From Paenibacillus rhizosphaerae (lineage in GTDB: Bacteria > Bacillota > Bacilli > Paenibacillales > Paenibacillaceae): DNA of 64,000 nucleotides. Of this stretch, positions 61,651 to 64,000 are shown piece by piece. Position 1 is the stretch's first letter. The number at the start of each line of letters is the position of its first letter. Location of the stretch: the NCBI RefSeq assembly GCF_014192015.1, contig NZ_JACHXJ010000008.1:1-64000 (forward strand), read 5' to 3'. The position numbers were made by a program, and so were the translations under genes. Under the pieces are notes generated by a model, which did not search any database, had not been told where the DNA came from, and saw only the letters and a program-made list of their open reading frames with translations.

Positions 61651-63405
61651 ATGGATTTAACCATGATTATGATGCTGGTACAATTTTTCTTTGCGATCAT
61701 CATCGGCGTCTATTTTTGGAATTTGCTCCGCGGGCAGAAGACGAACCGCACGGCGGTGGATCGGGAATCACGCAAAGAGATGGATAAGCTGCGCAAGCTG
61801 CGTTCGGTTTCGCTGACCAAGCCGCTGGCTGAAAAAACGAGACCGCAGACGCTTCAAGATATTGTCGGACAGAAGGACGGGCTTCGTGCGCTGAAGGCCG
61901 CGCTGTGCAGCGGGAATCCGCAGCATGTCATTATCTACGGCCCGCCGGGAGTCGGGAAAACCGCGGCCGCCCGGGTCGTGATGGAGGAGGCCAAAAAAAA
62001 TCCGGCCTCGCCATTCAAAGCCGACGCCAAATTTACCGAAATCGATGCGACCACCGCCCGTTTTGACGAACGGGGGATTGCCGATCCGTTGATCGGATCG
62101 GTCCATGACCCGATCTACCAGGGTGCGGGCTCCATGGGCGTCGCCGGCATTCCTCAACCTAAACCGGGTGCGGTTACGAAAGCGCACGGGGGAATTTTGT
62201 TTGTCGACGAGATTGGGGAATTGCATCCGATTCAGATGAATAAATTGTTAAAAGTGCTGGAGGACCGTAAGGTCCTGCTCGAAAGTGCATACTATAATTC
62301 GGAGGACAGCAACACCCCGGCCTATGTGCACGATATTTTCCAGAACGGCCTTCCGGCCGATTTCCGCCTCGTCGGGGCAACGACGCGCTCACCGCAGGAA
62401 ATTCCGCCGGCGCTGCGTTCGCGCTGTATGGAAATCTTTTTCCGCCCGCTGCTTCCTGAAGAGATCAGCCGCATTGCGGAGGATGCGATTCAAAAAATCG
62501 GTCTGAAGCCATGCCCGGAGGCGGTCGAGGTCGTGAAGCAGTATGCGACCAACGGGCGCGAAGCGGTCAATATTATTCAGCTGGCAGCAGGTTTGGCCTT
62601 GACGGAAAAAAGGGATTCCCTGTCGGCTTCCGACGTGGAATGGGTAGCAAGCAGCAGCCAGCTTCAGCCCCGTCCGGACCGGAAGGTTCCGGAGCGTCCG
62701 CAGATTGGCCTGGTCAACGGCCTTGCCGTGTACGGTCCGAACATGGGGGCGCTGCTTGAAATTGAGGTAACTGCCGTTCCTGTCGCCAAAGGACAAGGTA
62801 TCTACAATATTACCGGGGTCGTCGAAGAAGAAGAGATCGGCGGGGGCAGCTCCAGAACACTGCGCCGTAAGAGCATGGCGAAGGGTTCCATCGAAAACGT
62901 GCTGACCGTTCTGCGTTCCATGAGTCTTTCGCCGGGTGATTATGATCTGCACATCAATTTCCCTGGGGGAACGCCGATTGACGGTCCCTCCGCCGGCGTT
63001 GCCATGGCCACCGCCATCGTTTCGGCGATGAAAGGGATACCTGTGGATAATCGTCTAGCCATGACGGGCGAAATCAGCATTCACGGCAAAGTGAAGCCGA
63101 TCGGTGGCGTTATCGCCAAAGTCGAGGCAGCCTTCCAGGCGGGAGCGACGACAGTGATCATTCCGAAGGAAAATTGGCAGACCCTGTTCGAGGATTTGAA
63201 CGGACTGCGCGTCATTCCGGTGGAATCGATCCAGGAAGCGTTTGGGCATATTTTCGGAAGCGAGCTGGATCGTCAGCTCGACAGCAGCGCTGAGGAAACC
63301 ATCGAACCCGGCACCGCACCGGAGACATTCCCTGCAGCTTCAGCTTCCTTCCTGCATGCCAAGCCTGCACGTAACAGCCAAATAACGGATGCCGGCTCCT
63401 GCTGA
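61651..63405 (+). CDS. lonB: LonB, membrane-anchored Lon-type protease
   Basis: The 584-residue protease has an N-terminal membrane segment (MIMMLVQFFFAIIIGVYFWN), an AAA+ domain with Walker A GPPGVGKTAAAR (about 90) and Walker B GGILFVDEIGEL, and the Lon S16 protease domain with the catalytic Ser in GGTPIDGPSAGVAMA and Lys in the following GKVKPIGG region. In Bacillus LonB is used in the forespore. ATG at 61651 follows GGGAGGGA. The tail after about 540 is Ala- and Pro-rich and variable. A promoter search in the 180 bases upstream is inconclusive. Confidence 0.95.
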   Translation: MDLTMIMMLVQFFFAIIIGVYFWNLLRGQKTNRTAVDRESRKEMDKLRKLRSVSLTKPLAEKTRPQTLQDIVGQKDGLRALKAALCSGNPQHVIIYGPPGVGKTAAARVVMEEAKKNPASPFKADAKFTEIDATTARFDERGIADPLIGSVHDPIYQGAGSMGVAGIPQPKPGAVTKAHGGILFVDEIGELHPIQMNKLLKVLEDRKVLLESAYYNSEDSNTPAYVHDIFQNGLPADFRLVGATTRSPQEIPPALRSRCMEIFFRPLLPEEISRIAEDAIQKIGLKPCPEAVEVVKQYATNGREAVNIIQLAAGLALTEKRDSLSASDVEWVASSSQLQPRPDRKVPERPQIGLVNGLAVYGPNMGALLEIEVTAVPVAKGQGIYNITGVVEEEEIGGGSSRTLRRKSMAKGSIENVLTVLRSMSLSPGDYDLHINFPGGTPIDGPSAGVAMATAIVSAMKGIPVDNRLAMTGEISIHGKVKPIGGVIAKVEAAFQAGATTVIIPKENWQTLFEDLNGLRVIPVESIQEAFGHIFGSELDRQLDSSAEETIEPGTAPETFPAASASFLHAKPARNSQITDAGSC

Positions 63406-63494
63406 TCAGGCCACAAAGATTGGTGTTTTATGTGAACATTTGCTAAAATAAAATCGAATGTCATAACCTGAGAACGGCTGGAGGTGCAAAAGCG

Positions 63495-64000
63495 ATGGGG
63501 CCCAGTAAATCAAAAGGCCGCCGGTTTCCTTTACTGCCTTTGCGAGGCCTTCTAGTCTACCCGAGCATGGTTCTGCATCTCGATGTAGGCCGGGAGAAAT
63601 CGGTCAAAGCGCTGGAAAAAGCAATGGTGGAAGATAATTTGATTCTCCTTTGTTCTCAGTCCGAGGTGAACATAGAAGAGCCAACGCAGGAAGATATTTT
63701 CCGGGTTGGCACAGTCGCCAACGTCAGACAGATGCTGAAGCTTCCGAACGGCACCATCCGGGTGCTGGTGGAAGGGATGGAGCGCGCCGAGATCATTCAG
63801 TACACGGACAATGAAGAATATTACGAAGTCATGGCCCGTGAGCTGAAGGAGGAAGACAGCGACGATCCTGAAGTGGATGCACTGATGCGTACGGTACTCA
63901 GTCAATTCGAGCACTATATTAATTTATCGAAAAAGGTAACGCCCGAGACGCTGGCCGCGGTGTCCGATATCGATGAGCCCGGCAGGCTGGCCGACGTCAT
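63495..64000 (+). CDS. lon: ATP-dependent protease Lon, N-terminal part (cut by window edge)
   Basis: The frame from ATG 63495, behind CTGGAGGTG, runs open to the window end. It gives about 168 residues of the Lon substrate-binding domain: FPLLPLRGLLVYPSMVLHLD near the N terminus, FRVGTVANVRQMLKLPNGTI and VLVEGMERAEI. The ATPase and protease domains lie outside the window. It follows lonB by 89 bases, as in Bacillus. Confidence 0.95.
   Translation, partial: MGPSKSKGRRFPLLPLRGLLVYPSMVLHLDVGREKSVKALEKAMVEDNLILLCSQSEVNIEEPTQEDIFRVGTVANVRQMLKLPNGTIRVLVEGMERAEIIQYTDNEEYYEVMARELKEEDSDDPEVDALMRTVLSQFEHYINLSKKVTPETLAAVSDIDEPGRLADV

Overview
The window looks like a chromosomal segment of a spore-forming Firmicute, most probably a Paenibacillus. 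The reasons are a GC-rich coding style with many TTG and GTG starts behind strong AGGAGG sites, the block gerM-rph-rdgB, the block tig-clpP-clpX-ispG-lonB-lon, and a very high density of carbohydrate ABC importers that lack their own ATPase. This is inference from gene content; no 16S or marker comparison was possible. I see no phage, plasmid, insertion sequence or CRISPR array.

Layout. 0-16 kb: gene debris at the left edge (a C-terminal scrap of a LuxR-type response regulator), a beta/gamma-crystallin-like protein with a sigma-K-like promoter, a frameshifted two-domain acetyltransferase, a truncated 5S rRNA-like fragment, and housekeeping genes (DinB, gpmA, ppaC, a very acidic 60-residue protein, a methyltransferase plus metallo-hydrolase pair, a PgpA-type phosphatase, gerM-rph-rdgB, a nuclease/phosphatase, an MFS transporter, a FucU/RbsD mutarotase). 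16-29 kb: a serine hydrolase and then an operon-like catabolic cluster: esterase, two permeases, sugar-binding lipoprotein, GH3 beta-glucosidase, 1,121-residue GH94 phosphorylase and LacI regulator. It resembles the Listeria beta-1,2-glucan (sophoro-oligosaccharide) locus and has a textbook promoter with a LacI-type operator over its start. 29-35 kb: asparagine synthetase, small genes including a 44-residue basic protein, tRNA-Arg(UCU), tagO, and the wreck of a phosphate (pst) operon. 35-43 kb: a second ABC sugar operon (binding protein, two permeases, two Gfo/Idh/MocA dehydrogenases, an isomerase) divergent from a ROK regulator. 43-55 kb: a PAP2-type membrane protein, a GntR regulator with an MFS transporter, a GT8 glycosyltransferase with galU, a BmrCD-like heterodimeric ABC exporter, and an AraC/isomerase/dehydrogenase unit. 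54.7-55.4 kb: a tandem array of about 140-bp structured repeats running into a second tRNA-Arg(UCU), identical to the first but inverted. 55.6-64 kb: the protein-quality-control block, starting with a gene that appears to use a rare ATT start and ending in a lon gene cut by the window edge.

How the parts fit: the three sugar units (17-29, 35-43 and 52-55 kb) each pair uptake and/or sugar-modifying enzymes with a dedicated regulator (LacI, ROK, AraC). Both importers need an ATPase encoded elsewhere, as is usual for MsmX-type shared ATPases. The most interesting regions are the glucan cluster with its operators and roughly 240-nt leader, the tRNA-linked repeat array, the ATT start, the LuxR, 5S and pst relics, and two unusual small proteins (60-residue acidic and 44-residue basic).
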